The notes under the pieces were generated by a model that ran no database searches, was not told the DNA's origin, and was given only the letters and a program-made list of their open reading frames with translations. A DNA stretch of 64,000 nt from Hirudinaria manillensis (Eukaryota > Annelida > Clitellata > Hirudinida > Hirudinidae), in contig CM067532.1 in NCBI GenBank assembly GCA_034509925.1, positions 1,705,142 to 1,769,141 of the forward strand. Reading direction: 5' to 3'. Both the position numbers and the translations under genes were made by a program. This document shows, one piece after another, positions 1-21,900 of the stretch (position 1 is its first letter; each line of letters starts with the position of its first letter).

Positions 1-112
1 ATATTAAATGTTTATGATATTAAAATGCCTTATATAAATAGCACAGCGATAGCCAATGCTTTCGTATTGGGTAAGAAGACCAAAATAATAATAATAATAA
101 TAATATAAAAGC

Positions 113-149
<37 letters not shown>

Positions 150-530
150 GTAATAATTATTATAATATTACATATTATATTGTTTATAATATTACAATGC
201 CTTATATAAATAGCACAGCAATAGCCAATGCTTTCATAATGGGTAAATAATAATATAAAAGCAATAATAATAATAATAATAATATAATAGCAATAATAAT
301 AAATGTTTATATTGTTACAGTGCCTTATATAAATAGCACAGCAATAGCCAATGCTTTCGTATTGGGTAAGAAGACCAAAATAATAATAATAATAATAATA
401 ATAATATAAAAGCAATAATAATAATACAATAGCAATAATAATAATAAATGTTTATATTATTACAATGCCTTATATATATAGCACAGCTTTAGCCAATGCT
501 TTTGTATTGGGTAAGAAGACCAAAAAGTTT
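1..530. repeat. Composite tandem repeat: 60-bp unit plus (AAT)n spacers
   Basis: Four copies of a unit of about 60 bp start at 26, 198, 321 and 466 (the second is truncated at its end). Each begins TGCCTTATATAAATAGCACA, contains CCAATGCTTT and ends GGGTAAGAAGACCAAAA. Copies are separated by AAT microsatellite of variable length, giving uneven periods of 172, 123 and 145 bp. The block abuts the last readable exon of the TBC1D2-like gene and lies in its intron. Confidence 0.85.
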
Positions 531-671
531 GGACTGACATCTGAGACTTGTCAAGCCTTTCTCCTGTGATGACGAGGATCTCGTTGAGGTCAAGGATTTC
601 CTGGTTCAGCATCTGGTTCTGGATTTTGTAGGCCACCCTCTCGTCCTGGAATGACATAATGGAAGAGGGGG

Positions 672-724
<53 letters not shown>

Positions 725-2782
725 GTAATGATAGTAATGATAATAACAATTTGTTAAGTACCGAGTTAAGTGATCAGTTTTGTTTTAATTAATTGATTTA
801 TTTGTTTGTTAATTTATTTATAAGGATATCTAAATCAACGAGGGAGGAGTAAATAAAAAATTATAAACTTAAAATTATTTAAAATAAAATTAAAAAATAA
901 TAAAAAAACAGTGTATCCCCTGACCCTGATGCCCAAGCCTATGGAGCTTTATTATTAATTCATAATTAATAGATAATTATTAATTAATAATTAATATTGA
1001 TAAAAAATATTTTCTAGAAAGCAATACAGAATATGTACGATTAACTGGAATAACTCCTAATAATTATTTAACACATCATTCAATGGAAACTCTCTGGCAA
1101 AATCACCTCTAGCCTCTCCTGGGTCTTGACCTCGTTCGAGAAGATCTCCCCGGTGTAAACCACCCAAGATCCACTCTCGGAGTTCTCCCTGTTGCTGAAA
1201 TGCAAACTGCTTCCTTGCCGACTGTCGGTGTCCTTGTCCGTATTACTGTCTGCATCCTTGTCTCTGTCACTGCTGACGTCCTTGTCTCTGTCACTGTTGG
1301 TGTCCTTCTCCCTGTCACTGTTGATGTCCTTGTCAATGTCAAGGATCCTGTCTTTGTTACTGGTGCTGCTTGCCCTGTCGACATGCGTCACCGTTTCTGC
1401 AGCGTCGGTGCTCTTGGACTCGATTTTCTCGAGGTCCATTTGGAGCAGGTTCGACACCTCTTTCGAGAAATTTGCAGAATTTATTCTTTGCAGAGACTCT
1501 TGAATGCTGGAGTTTCCGAAGCAAGAGATCCGATTATCGCCCCTGGCATCGCCAGGAAAGGATTTCCTGAGCTCGACCCCCGGTCTGACGATGGAATCCT
1601 TGCCTGTAGAAATATCCTGGCATTTAAAAGCAGGTGGAGGCGGTCGGGCGGGCAGCTCCTTGGCCGATGATCTTTTCTTTACTTCTCTTGGCAAAGATTC
1701 CTTCGAGTTCACTGAGCAGGAATCTGCGCTCGACGTTCGATCGCCTCCCATTGCCACGGAATCGGTCTCCAGGCATTTGGGCGAGGCCTGGTTTGAGTTC
1801 GAGTAGCACTTGTCACTGAGGAAGTTCAGCATCTCGTCCTTCAGCTTCAAATTGTCCTTCAAGTTCTGGATGTCGGCTTCGTCAGACTCCTGCTTCAATT
1901 TCAAGGACCTTAAAAAACATTACGTTGCAATGAACATTGTGATTCCAATTTGGCTTTTATGAATGTTGTATCACCACTTGCAGCACACATTATTAAAAAA
2001 AAATGCAAAGAAATCAGCTATGCAAATGCTTGGCAAAAAGTGTCTCCCTCGTTTAAAGCTTAAATGAAATATGGTTATCTGCATCATTGACCTATAATTC
2101 ACCAAAGTCAGGACATCACTCTGTTTCATCAGTAGTACCATTACATAGCAATGATCACTAGCAAGAGCATTACTTAAGAAGACCAAAAGATCGTCGAGTG
2201 CCCCAATTATTTACCTGATGAGGTCGTTCTTGATGACCAGATCGGATTGCATGGTGAGCAAGACGTCCTCCATCTCCACGATCCTCTCTTCCCTCCTCGC
2301 CACTTCTTCCAGGCAGTCCTCGTGGAAGGTCACAGACGAGGAGTCCTTGTCCGATGACATGGATGATGACAATGACGACTGCAGTCTCTTCCTGGGTCCA
2401 ACAGAAATCGAGGTTGTGAGCAATTCTCTCGAATTATTTTTAATCGCAGATGAAGAGCGATTAGGGGAAATTTTAACTTTCCCGACGGTGGATTATTCGA
2501 ATTTTGGAGAAAAAAGCATTTATATAATTATACCGACGTGTAAAAAGATACACTATTATGATTAATGCCTATGGCACTATGCAAAAGGTTATTATAATTA
2601 TTATTATTGTTATTATTATTATGCAAATTTTCCTTTTTCCTCTCAGCCTTTGAGCTGATTATTGTTATTATTATTATTATTATTCTTAAAACACATTAAA
2701 TGTAATTCTATAAATGACTCTAGGAAACCCTAGAATAGCTGATGAACAAAACAAAGGAAACACTGTTGAATACAAAATGATG

Positions 2783-2834
<52 letters not shown>

Positions 2835-5800
2835 AAAACAGGAGAAATTAAATAAGACACGACCTGAAAATCAACATAAAGCCAAAGGAAGTTTCAATTA
2901 TGGCTTCGATTTTCTAACGATTTCTTGATGTTAGATTGTTTTTGCTTGTTTTTAGCTCAGAGATTATTTAGAAATGTTCCGATTTGTGGGCAGACCACTC
3001 GTCCAAAATGCTTAGTTATTACTTTTAAATAATAATGGCACTAATTATGACAAAAGCAACAATAATAATAATAACAATAATAAAAATTAAAAAAAAAAAT
3101 AATAATAATAATATTAACGGCATGGAAAATAATTTCTCTACATCCACCATTGTGCCTACATAGAACAAATGTGGGAACTGTGCCTGCAGACTTCCCTGTG
3201 AAAGGCGATTATAACCACCAGAGTCATTACTAAGCGTAAAGACGTAAAGCGTAATTGCACTTTCACTCTTTACGGAGAGGTCGCCGCAGCTTTCGAGGTC
3301 AAAGCGATCTAACCAATTGTCGAAGTCTCTCGTCAGCTTCTCCAAGGTCTTCTGAAGGTTGCGACATCTGACGTGGGTGGCGGTCAGCTCGTCCGAGAGC
3401 ATCCTTTCCTGCTCCTTCATGTCTTCGACGGTCGCCTGCAGCTAAAAGCAAAAACGGAAGGTTAAGACTTCTGACAGCATTCTTTTCAATAAAAAGGAGG
3501 AGGACGAGGAAGCAGAGGAAATTATGTCTCCAGGGGAGGTTACAAAAATTAACAGGAAGTTTTCATAATTGCCAGGCAAATCTAGTGTCTGAAAATAAAC
3601 TATCCTGAGCAAAAAGTGGGGCGTCTGATGTGTGTTTAATTAAATTTCATGCTGCTGATCTTATTTGGATCACCATAGAGTTAACGATTTTTTATCAATT
3701 GACATTTTGAGACAATAACGAAGACGATGATGACGCTGATGATGATGATGATTGGCAAACAAATAAAATTAGCAGAAAGTTTTATAAAAAAAATAAAACA
3801 ACTTCGATTAGTCTAAGAACTATTAGCTGCCAACTCATGGTAATAAAATGAGTATAATTCATGCATAAATCGAGACTGCAACGTAATTACCTTGCAGCAT
3901 TCTGAGCAAGTTTCACTCGAATTCCCTCTGAAACTGGCAAACAGTTTCTTCTTTCCCGTGGCATTCTGGCCACTCTGAAAGTCCACCCTCGACAGTTTAT
4001 CCTTGAACGTGCCAAAGAACTTTGCCCCTCGACCGTGAAGAACCGCCTCCTGGATGACCTCCGGTTCCGGTACGTTTTCGTTCTGCTTGAAATCTTTCGG
4101 TTCGGTCGGCTGGCAGGGCGAAGCCATTTCGAGTATCGAGTCGTCTCTGGCCGCGCCGGAAGCGGCGACGGCGTTGCCCTGACCGGGCAAATTGGCAGGA
4201 TTGGCGGTTATGGATTTCAACTTGATGAATTTGTTTTGAAATTCGACTCTCAGCTTCGTCAGGGAGATGTCCCTGAACGACCTGTTCCTGGAGAGTTCGT
4301 TGCCGACGGAAGCTGCGGACTCTCCGACGGTCCTCGTCGGACGATCGACCTTCTTCAGGATCGACTGGAATTTGCTGCTGTTCACCAGGTCGGACTCGTC
4401 CCCCTGAAGTGGAAATTGGTGCACGAGTTGTAACAACTTACATGTGTTAAGGCAAAAAGATGTATCACTCTTTGCAACTAAGCATGACTGAGATGATGAA
4501 AGTCAGTTCTTAGACTTATATTGTCATGAACGATATCCATAATATATCATTGCCAGTATCAGCAGCATTTATTATATTAACATCCAATTCCTCTTTTGTC
4601 CACCACTTAAGTTGAATATCCAACAAATTTTAATTGTCCAACAAAATGATTGGCAAGCATAACGACTATAAACAACATAAACAGTGACCACAAATCAGCA
4701 ACAAAAACAACAAATCAGAGAAAAGGCATTATTAAAAACTTTTAAAAACCTCCCTATTTTGTTTATACACTTTTGTATAATATTATCCATTGGTAAATGG
4801 TCAAGTGTTACTGAGTTACTGTTGAGAACCATTTCAATCATTTCTTTGAGTCTTAGAAATTTGGCCTTCTCATTATTTTCAACATTGCAACATAACCCAA
4901 CCTTTGTGTTGGTGCATTCCTTTTAATATGAAAAGTAGTAGGCATTTTTTATGCTTTCATGAGATATGAATGTGTTCAAAAGAGTCAAGAGATGGCTTTA
5001 GATAAGCCCCATCAATGAAATGAATGAAAAGTCATGACTCAGATTAATGCCATAGACCTGATAGATTACATACCATAGTTCATTTGCAAGAGATACTAAT
5101 ACCTACTTATGCAGGGGCCTGCTGTTCAAAACCCAGTAAAGGAAATAATAAATAATTAGCCAAGACTCATTATTAATTGTCATTTTCAAACTTGATTTAT
5201 CCAGATGACAAATAATTAATGAATTGCTTATAGGGAGCTAATAATAGCAGCCTCTTAAGCATAAATTATAGGTTGTAAACATAAGGCCATCTTAGTCATA
5301 AAGCCTCATAAATATGCATGAGTCTGCCTTTGCTCTGTCAAATGATTTGCTAACATCAATCAAATGCTAAGTTGACCATATCTGGATATTTAAATTCATG
5401 CCTCTCCATATGCATTTCTTCTGAATGTGAAAGTCCAGGAACTGTGACTGACCTTGTTAATTTCAAATTGTTTCAAAGAAAGTAATAAATTATTACAAAG
5501 AGTTAATAGATAGATATAGAAATAGAAGATAGAAAACATCAAAAACAAAACCTCAAATGACTCAAGGCTAGGAATTATCATAATTTATTCATGCATGCAT
5601 GAGGTCACAATGAAGTCAATGAAGGATCATCACTCAACATTCCCCAGATAAGAGACTTTAAAAGGCATAAAAAAAACCCCATTGAAGAAATAACCATGCT
5701 ACCTATGAATATTTATTAGAACTATATTTGGAGATCAATTACATCCATGCTATTTGACAACTGTTGCTTTAAACGTGGTAAATTTTTGTGAAAATCAAGA

Positions 5801-7437
5801 ACTAAGAATCAGATATTAGATCAAATCAATGATATTATCATTGTTAAATAACCCAAATAAACTCGTGAGACATTATTGCATATAAAGTCAACATTTTGAC
5901 CCGTCCTAAAAGTCAAAAGCAGATAATGGCAACAGGTAAACAAAAGCAAAAACAAACTATTCACTAATTCATTGTATCATGTGAATGGTAGAGTAATCTA
6001 CCTTAACTTTTGTCACGCATTAGCTCAGAACAAAAAATGCATGCCCTACATGGTCCTATGCCAATACTAAGACATGCACCAACAGATCACCACACAGAAT
6101 GCATTGTCCAATGCATCACCATGCAGAATGCATTGTACAATGCATCATCTTCATGCATCATCACTGATGTCCAATGGACTTTTATGCATCATCCTTCCAC
6201 TGCGACTCACCTCTACTGTGAAGCTGAGCTCCTTGCGGAGATAGTACTTCTTTCTCTTCCTCTGCAGGTTTTGAATCCAATACATCATGGTTTGGCTATC
6301 ATCTGCCTGCAGCAAAACTGCCTTGTCTAGGGTCCTGTTGAAAAATCATGCTGTCGATTAATCAAAATTAATTCCAATATTTTTATCGAATATTACTTCT
6401 ATAAGGCTTGGGTCAGAACAAGTCTTGGCACTTAGAAATAAAGGTTTGAAGTTTAAAGCAATGTAATGTACGCATAACTCTAATGTATCATCAAAAGTCA
6501 ACCAATTTTGTTTAAAGAATTTGCTATAATTGGCTGCCAAGTCCCTATAAATAATAAAAACTAATTCAATGCATCTCCTATAGCATATGTTACCTAATAT
6601 TATATGAGTTTTACTTATTATTTTATTTTTTATTTATTTTTTTATTTATTTCACACAATGGCATCATTCAATACATAAACATCTCATCATTGTGGCAATA
6701 ACTGAGAATAAGTAGCTTCTATTTTTCATGTTATGAGACTATTTTATTATTTTTTTAAAATCAGCATACAATTGTTGGACAAACGTTGTAACAAATTTAA
6801 ATGGCAAATGCTTTAGCTCGAAAAAAATATCTTATGGGAGTTTACCAAACAAATAAGCACTCAATGTTCAATGAAATTCCAGTCACCTGACTTCAAAGAT
6901 GTTGAAGTCCAAGTTGAGATCAAAAACAATGACTGCTTTGGAGAAATCAATTTGTCCCAAAGGAATCTGATCTCTAGGTGTGCTATAATAGAGAAGTGTA
7001 CAGGTGTCGTCTGCCATGACGAACCATCTCCTTTTGAACATTTTACCCGTAAGATATTTGGATCCTAGCTTCATTTTGTTCAGATATCCGCATAAAAGAT
7101 TCGAGTTTCTTTCCTGGGTTTTGACATCGCCATCCTTACTCAATTTGTTCTCGCATTCTTGTTCCCTATCTGTGACTGGTGTATCTCCACAAGTTCCTGC
7201 TTTTTCGGCGTATTTTCTAAACATGCTTTCAACACTACTCGACAAAACAGCAACACTCTTGAGATTACTTTGAGAAGGCAAATGAGCTTCTCTCTCTAAG
7301 TGAAAGTCTTCTAAATGTGAAAGATCTACGTAAGACTTGAAAGACGGCGAGCTGAGAGCAAGGCCAGGCCAAGTCTTATGAGTTTTTATTCGAAGTTCTG
7401 ACTGAATCCGCCTCCAAAGGCCTTTATACTCTTCCAT
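525..7437 (-). CDS. TBC1D2/Armus-like Rab-GAP, N-terminal part (partial)
   Basis: Exons, in gene order: 7437-6887, 6334-6211, 4403-3891, 3441-3314, 2391-2215, 1908-1107 and 645 to about 525. Phases agree through 1107; the last donor is unclear. The ATG at 7437 opens a protein with a PH domain at about residues 113-215, starting CGYLNKMKLGSKYL and closing on the typical helix MMYWIQNLQRKR across the exon 1/2 junction. Charged coiled-coil exons follow. Exon 7 reads ERVAYKIQNQMLNQEI, very like the coiled coil just before the TBC domain of vertebrate TBC1D2 (AYQTQNKFLNSEI). In that family the PH domain and coiled coil target the protein and bind Rac1, and the TBC domain inactivates Rab7 on endosomes. 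The TBC domain must lie beyond the left edge. Exon 6 carries a PPPP stretch and a run of SDRDKD-like repeats. Family assignment rests on domain order and motifs; TBC1D2A versus 2B is not resolved. Confidence 0.8.
678..735. repeat. (AAT)n microsatellite
   Basis: An uninterrupted run of about sixteen AAT units decaying into AATGATAGT variants, in the intron between exons 6 and 7 of the TBC1D2-like gene. Confidence 0.9.
2785..2834. repeat. (ATT)n microsatellite
   Basis: About sixteen ATT units in the intron between exons 4 and 5 of the TBC1D2-like gene. Shorter ATT/AAT runs flank it at 2595-2625, 2660-2690 and 3060-3115. Confidence 0.9.
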
Positions 7438-7447
7438 GTTTCTATCA

Positions 7448-7741
7448 TCTGTAAACAGATGATTATTAAACTTTTAATCGTGTGTCTTTCTTTGCTAAAA
7501 TGAGTTTAAATATATTTTTTGACGGCATTTCTATATTATTTACTTTATTTTAGAGGCACGGTTACTATAAATATTAATCTGTAAATATTTGTAAATAATT
7601 TTTATTTAGACTTCACAACCATTAAATGCTGATGCGTTGTTAGCAAAAATCTTTCAATTATTAATATTAATAAATTCATCATTCGGAGAATTATCAATAT
7701 CATTAGCATCTCTCTCAAAAATATAATAGCATGAACTTACC
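7448..7741 (-). other. 5'UTR intron of the TBC1D2-like gene
   Basis: On the minus strand a strong donor (ATCAG|GTAAGT, exon end at 7741) and an acceptor (TTTACAG, exon start at 7448) bracket about 290 bp, ten bases upstream of the initiating ATG. This suggests that a non-coding first exon lies at 7741 or above. Inference from splice signals only. Confidence 0.5.
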
Positions 7742-8646
7742 TGATAAACATCGAAAATGACATGAACCCAACATGGAAACCTGAGATAAGGCAAAATCCT
7801 ATATATTATATATTAAAACATATAGTATTAAAACAACAGATTGAAGTAATGACAAAGGCATACAGGTTGAGTGATTTTTTTTCCGAAACCAAATTGGAAT
7901 TCCTTAAGCAAATAGTCAGAATTTATTATTTTCAATTTTTTTTAATTTTAAACGGAAAAAGATAAAATGGATATTGATAATTATTAAAATTGTGAATTAT
8001 TGTGTTATGAAATGAAGCAAATGTTAATTAATGTTACTATTGCCTAATCTTTATTATAACCTTATATATAATTTGGATTTTGTATTTGGTAAAATTTGGT
8101 AAATTTGAATTGTTTCTGCATTGAATTGTGGCAAAATATAAAAGTACATTAAGTGGAATCTGAATTACTTATAAATCATTAATGAACTTTTTAAACATGA
8201 GTTTCGAAATAGGTATTTTCAAACTCCAAAGTTTTATCCAGATAATTTAGGGTGGGGAAATTCAATCTAACTCAAGTTTTATTCTAAAACGAAAAGAAAA
8301 AGCCCAATGAAATTTGTAATTTTTTTCTAAAACTTGGAGAATCAACAGGCACCTCCAAATTCGCAATTTAAAATTATAGTGTGAATATTCTCAATTTTTT
8401 ATATTCACAATTTTAGTTGTAATTTGCGGTTGTAAAAATCATTACTGTTGCGAAGTTGTCAATCATGGCCGTTGTTATTTGACAACTGCTGGTAGTTGTG
8501 ATGTGTCTGGCCCGTTGGCGTTGGCTGATAATGTTTATTGCGCATGAATTGAGGTGCACTTCATCATAAAAAGCTGAAAATTTGTGGACGTTTGAAGCCG
8601 CAATTCCACACAATTACCAGCCGGTTCATACGAGTGCCATCGAAAA
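7742..8646. promoter_or_regulatory. Shared upstream region between TBC1D2-like and WDR47
   Basis: The two genes are divergently transcribed, with start codons 1.2 kb apart (7437 minus, 8647 plus). This AT-rich stretch must hold both promoters and the non-coding first exon of the left gene. No TATA box or initiator could be assigned with confidence, and no coding potential was found. Confidence 0.4.
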
Positions 8647-17036
<8,390 letters not shown>

Positions 17037-18964
17037 GGATGGCAGTGGACCGAATGACATTGATGGCATTGATGGAAGAGGTGGAAAGTGTATAAAGAAG
17101 ACCGGTCTGCCAGAGAATGCACGGATTCACCTCTTCCCAGTAGAAAGTGTTGCATTTTTTGAGAAGATCAACAACAATGATGACGTTTGTCAGGCTGTAG
17201 CCACCGACTACACCATCTTGACATTGAAGATTGACCTTCCAGTTGTCTCCTGGTGTTGCTGATGATATCAGTGAACGCATCCTTTTCGTCAAAGGTTGCT
17301 TGCGCTCGTTTGTCGTTCTCGACAGGTCTTTGTTTTGATCGATCGATTTATAATTAATCTCAACGGCAATTGTCGTTCGGACGATCGGAAGCCTATCGAA
17401 GCCTCAGAGCATTTAAAACCTCAGTCCGTCAATCAAACCCTGCACTTCGAGCGGTTCTCGGATCGGCTCCTCTTAAATCTCATCTCTTTTTCCGCATTTC
17501 CACGCAAGCAGTGCCAGCTTTGATGTGGTTGACGATGTTGAGCCGTCATACCATGGATTGCCGTCTTCGTTGTTTGTTTATTTGTTTGTTGGTTTATTTG
17601 TTTTCAGTTTATTCAGTCGATGGTGCTGTTGCTAGTGTTGTTATTGTCTGTATTGTTTGACTAACCTTTTATCATTCATTTTCAAAGTTGTTGGTTTATC
17701 TGTAATCACATTTGACAAAATTATTGCTGTTGTGTTTATTATTATTATTATTATTATTATTGTTATTGTTATTAGTAATAGTATTATTAACATTATGTAA
17801 CATGACTTTGGAGTTGTTTCAACTTTTTTTTAAATTGGAGGTTTGTTATTGTTGTCAGGTCGTTGTTGTCCTTGCTAACAACGGCTCATGCAGTGTTACC
17901 ATCATCATCATCATCATCATCTGCACTCCTTTCTCGCTCAATGTATCCTAAAGCAGCATATATGCTCTGGCACTGGCTCCGGGCACTTTAATTCGTCCAT
18001 TAGAGTTGGAAGTTTTTCTCTCGATGGTATTGCATTGTGAGCACAAACCCACCCTCCATTGCTGAGCCCACTTGCAGCCCTTCTGTGGCCCTTTCCGGGC
18101 AATCAACTCGTAGCTAGTCAATATGGTAACTCGTGTATTTGCATCAAGTTGGTATTAAATAGGTCATTTTTTCCATTTTTGCACTTGCCATCGGGCTTAA
18201 GTATTAGAGTTGTGGAGAAGATTTATAAATACACAGCTAGTAATAGGTTTAGCTCAGATAAGATCTTGTCAATGTCAACAGCAAGTTTCTATCAAATATG
18301 GCCTCTCCCTTTCATCTTTTTTTGTTTTTGGTTTTTCAAGGCTATTTGAATGATTTGGAATCAAAATAACCTTTTTCTAATCGTTTGTTGATTTGGTGTT
18401 TTAATGTTGATATTATTTTTTATGTTTGTCAATAAAAATTACAAAGTTTTGCGTTGAATGGAGGAGATGGGATGTAACTTCACTTGATCGTCAATTATTT
18501 TGGAGGTGCGATGTCTGCTGGGTACTGAGAAAGATTTGGCTAGGGTATGCTGTTCCTAAGTATTCTTTTTTTGGTAATTATGGTAGAAGTCTGGTATCAT
18601 TGTGTGGGACTTGCTTTTGTGAATCATCTCGATAGGAAGGCGGTCTGCTTTGCCAGTTGTGCGTCACAATTTGCATTAAATTCATAACTCGGGTTTAGTT
18701 GCTCTCCTAAAATCTTTGCGATGAGGGCTTCACACCCTGAGATTTTGATAAGGCTAAGTTTTTTTAAACAATATTTCCTAGAAACATTTTTGAACAACAA
18801 CTGAATTTTAAACCAGTATAATTTATTTGCATCAAATATATTTAATTAGTACCTAACATTTTTTAGTAAATCTCTTAAAAATAATTGTTGGACCATTCCT
18901 AGTAGTCTCTAAATAGTCGATATAGTAAACTTGTTTACTTCGGTTTGTGCGCATATTTATGACG
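17037..18964 (+). other. WDR47 3'UTR and intergenic DNA before PMPCA
   Basis: No gene was found. The first 1.4 kb is probably WDR47 3'UTR, with AATAAA at 18431-18436. It contains a (TTA)n run at about 17735-17775 and a (CAT)n run at about 17900-17925. The remaining roughly 500 bp should hold the PMPCA promoter. Confidence 0.5.
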
Positions 18965-21900
18965 ATGGCGACTATTAATAGGATTAAAACCATGATGACA
19001 TGTTCTAGATTTCCAAAGAGGTATGATTACTTCGTTTCTTTATTTGAAAATGCTTTTTGGATCAAGACATTTCACTTTAATGGGTTGTGTTTACATTTAT
19101 GTTGATTATCGCCCGCACGATTTATCTCATTGTTACAATAGTCTTTACAATGTCACCTTCTTCCATGATAGAATCTCCAAAGGATATTTGTGAATTGCCA
19201 AAATAGGTGTGAAAAGCACTTTGACGGATATAGATCATCCACCCAGTTGTGGAATAAATAAGGGTGTATTTAAAGAATATGTAATACACCTTCATTGTTT
19301 GATTTGCACCTGTTTATTGTTTGATCCAGGTTAAGTCAGCCAGTCAGCTCTGTACTGGGCCGTCATCGTTTTTCAACGACAGCGTCATCACTGAAATTAT
19401 TTTCGTCTAATAATGGAGACAAACAGCAAGACATAACAAGCATACCGCTAAACCAAAGGGTACCATGGCTGCCAGAACCAAATTTTGCCAATTTGAATAC
19501 CCAACAATATGACACAAAAATCACCACACTCGACAATGGTCTCAGAGTTGCAACTCAACCTAAATTTGGCATGTTTTGCACAGTAGGAGGTTGGTTAAAC
19601 CATTCCTTGTGAATGTTTACACTAGCAGCATTGAATCTAGAGTGGAACTGTTTTATTTCTATGTCATATGGTTTTGATTCTATTAATAACATCCTCAGCT
19701 ATAATTTTGTGATGATGTTATAAGTATTTTAGGGATTAGATTGTGTTTTCTTAACCAGAACATTTTACTACTTTGTTGATATTTAGTATTCAGTTGGCAT
19801 TTTCAGTCTAATCACATGAATATAAATTTATTCTAATCAAATGATTTTAAATCAGTGTTGATCGATTCTGGATCACGTTACGAGATCAACCACAAGAGTG
19901 GAATCAGTCACTTTCTGGAAAAGCTGGGTTTTTCGGTGAGTTTTGGTCTGTTTGCGTCTGGTGTCTTGAAAACTTGCAAAAGAATATTTGAGCATCAACT
20001 TTGAGGAAATTTAGTGAATTAAAAAAAAATTTTCCAGTCTACATCAAAGTTCTCGAGCAGGGATGCAATCCTTCACAAACTTGAGCAACATGGAGGAATC
20101 TGTGACTGTCAAGGATCCAGGTAGCTTAACTGAATTAATTAAATGGCTTTAAATAAATTATTAAGAAATTGAATTAATCAAATAGATAAATTTAATACAA
20201 AATAAACTTAAACAAATTATTATAAATGATCTTTTGGACTTAGCATTTTAAGTTGGTTCTTCATTTTATTGTAAAAATGTTTTTAATAATTATAATAATT
20301 AAAATTAATAAAAATAAATAATAATTATTATTATAATAAATAATAATAATTTTATTAATATTAAACTTACGAATATGATGGTTAATATATTATTAATGAT
20401 ATAATTATCCACATGATGGCTGATAGGATCGTTAAAGGCATTGGAATTTTAATAATTTCGATTCCAATTACCATCCAATTTCGTAAGTTTAATATTTAAA
20501 AAAATAATTAATGAGTTAATAATTAATAAAAATAAAATATTCATGAAATTAAAATGCCAATGTTAAAGGGACGTCCTGATTTATGCTGCCTCCGCTTCCG
20601 TTGATGGTATTTCAGAGGTTACTGAACTGCTGTCAGAGGTCGTGCTCAGGCCAAAAATATCGCCAGAAGAGGTAAACGCTGTCTTGTTATTAATTTATCA
20701 AGTATTTTTAGTTTATGAATATAAATATGCAACATGAATATTAATATATGAAGTAGTTTAGCATACATTAAGTATGCAAATCATGTGCAGTCCAGAAATT
20801 CAACATTAATAATTAATTGGAACCTCAGAGGTCGAGGCAGGTTGCTATTTAAAACTAAAACTTTTCTTCAGTCATTAAAACTAATAATTTGTCTACATGA
20901 CCATCTTTTTTTCAGTGTTTACACTTCCTTAAAATATCAATTTCCACCTCATTATGCATGAGTGCTCATTAATATCATTGATATGCAGGTTGAGTTGGCA
21001 AGACAGGCCATCGAATTTGAATTGGAAACTGTTGACATGAACCCTGATCCAGAACCTCTTCTCGTGGAGCTCATCCATGGCGTGAGTCATCGACATTAAT
21101 ATTCATAAGCAAGATTTCAATGAATACTAAGTACCTAGAATTATTATACAAGAAAATAGGGTTAAGCAACAATAACAAACAGTGTAATCAATAAAATAAG
21201 ACAAGTGATTCTTATTAATAAATTTTTAATTAATCTAAAATATGCTAACGACGGCATGATAATGATGTCAGGCAGCCTATCAAAACAACACCCTGGGTCT
21301 GCCCAAAATGTGCCCTGCAGACAATGTGCCCGTTATTGACAGGCCTGCCATCCTAAACTACCTCAACCAATACCACACCCCCGAGAGGATGGTACTCGCT
21401 GGTAAAGACCACTTTTAATACTTAATCTTATTTTCCCCCTTAGGACTTACTATGATAAGGAGGCTGTTGAATTATTCTTATTATTATTATAATATATTAT
21501 TAATATAATTATTACTACCTCAACCAATACCACACCCCCGAGAGGGTGGTACTCGCTGGTAAAGACCACTTTTTTCATGCCTAACTTTATTTTCCCCATT
21601 ACGACTTACTATGATAAGGAGGCTGTTGAATTATTCATATTATTATAATGCCAGATTAATTATTCATTGTGACATTTTAATGTTGTGTTGAGCAAATAAA
21701 GAATATTTTTAATGATATTAAAATATTAATTAGATAATTAATAAATTATTAATATTAATAATTGCATTGCTAATTGTTACGGTTTGAATGTTTATTTGTA
21801 AATGCACATTAATTATCCTAATTACCAAAACAAAAGAATCAATTCCATGGTTTGCAGTTCATCTTTGACTCGTTGTTTCCAGGCGTTGGAGTTGATCACG

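Noticed and set aside
20-415. Long minus-strand open frame of tyrosine and isoleucine runs
   Set aside because: It is translated AAT microsatellite and the 60-bp repeat units; no protein features.
1192-1819. Several plus-strand open frames over 1192-1819
   Set aside because: Antisense shadows of the GC-rich exon 6 of the TBC1D2-like gene, which has matching splice phases and homology context.
1971-2186. Minus-strand open frame of 71 codons
   Set aside because: Lies between phase-consistent exons 5 and 6; no recognisable domain and no splice support.
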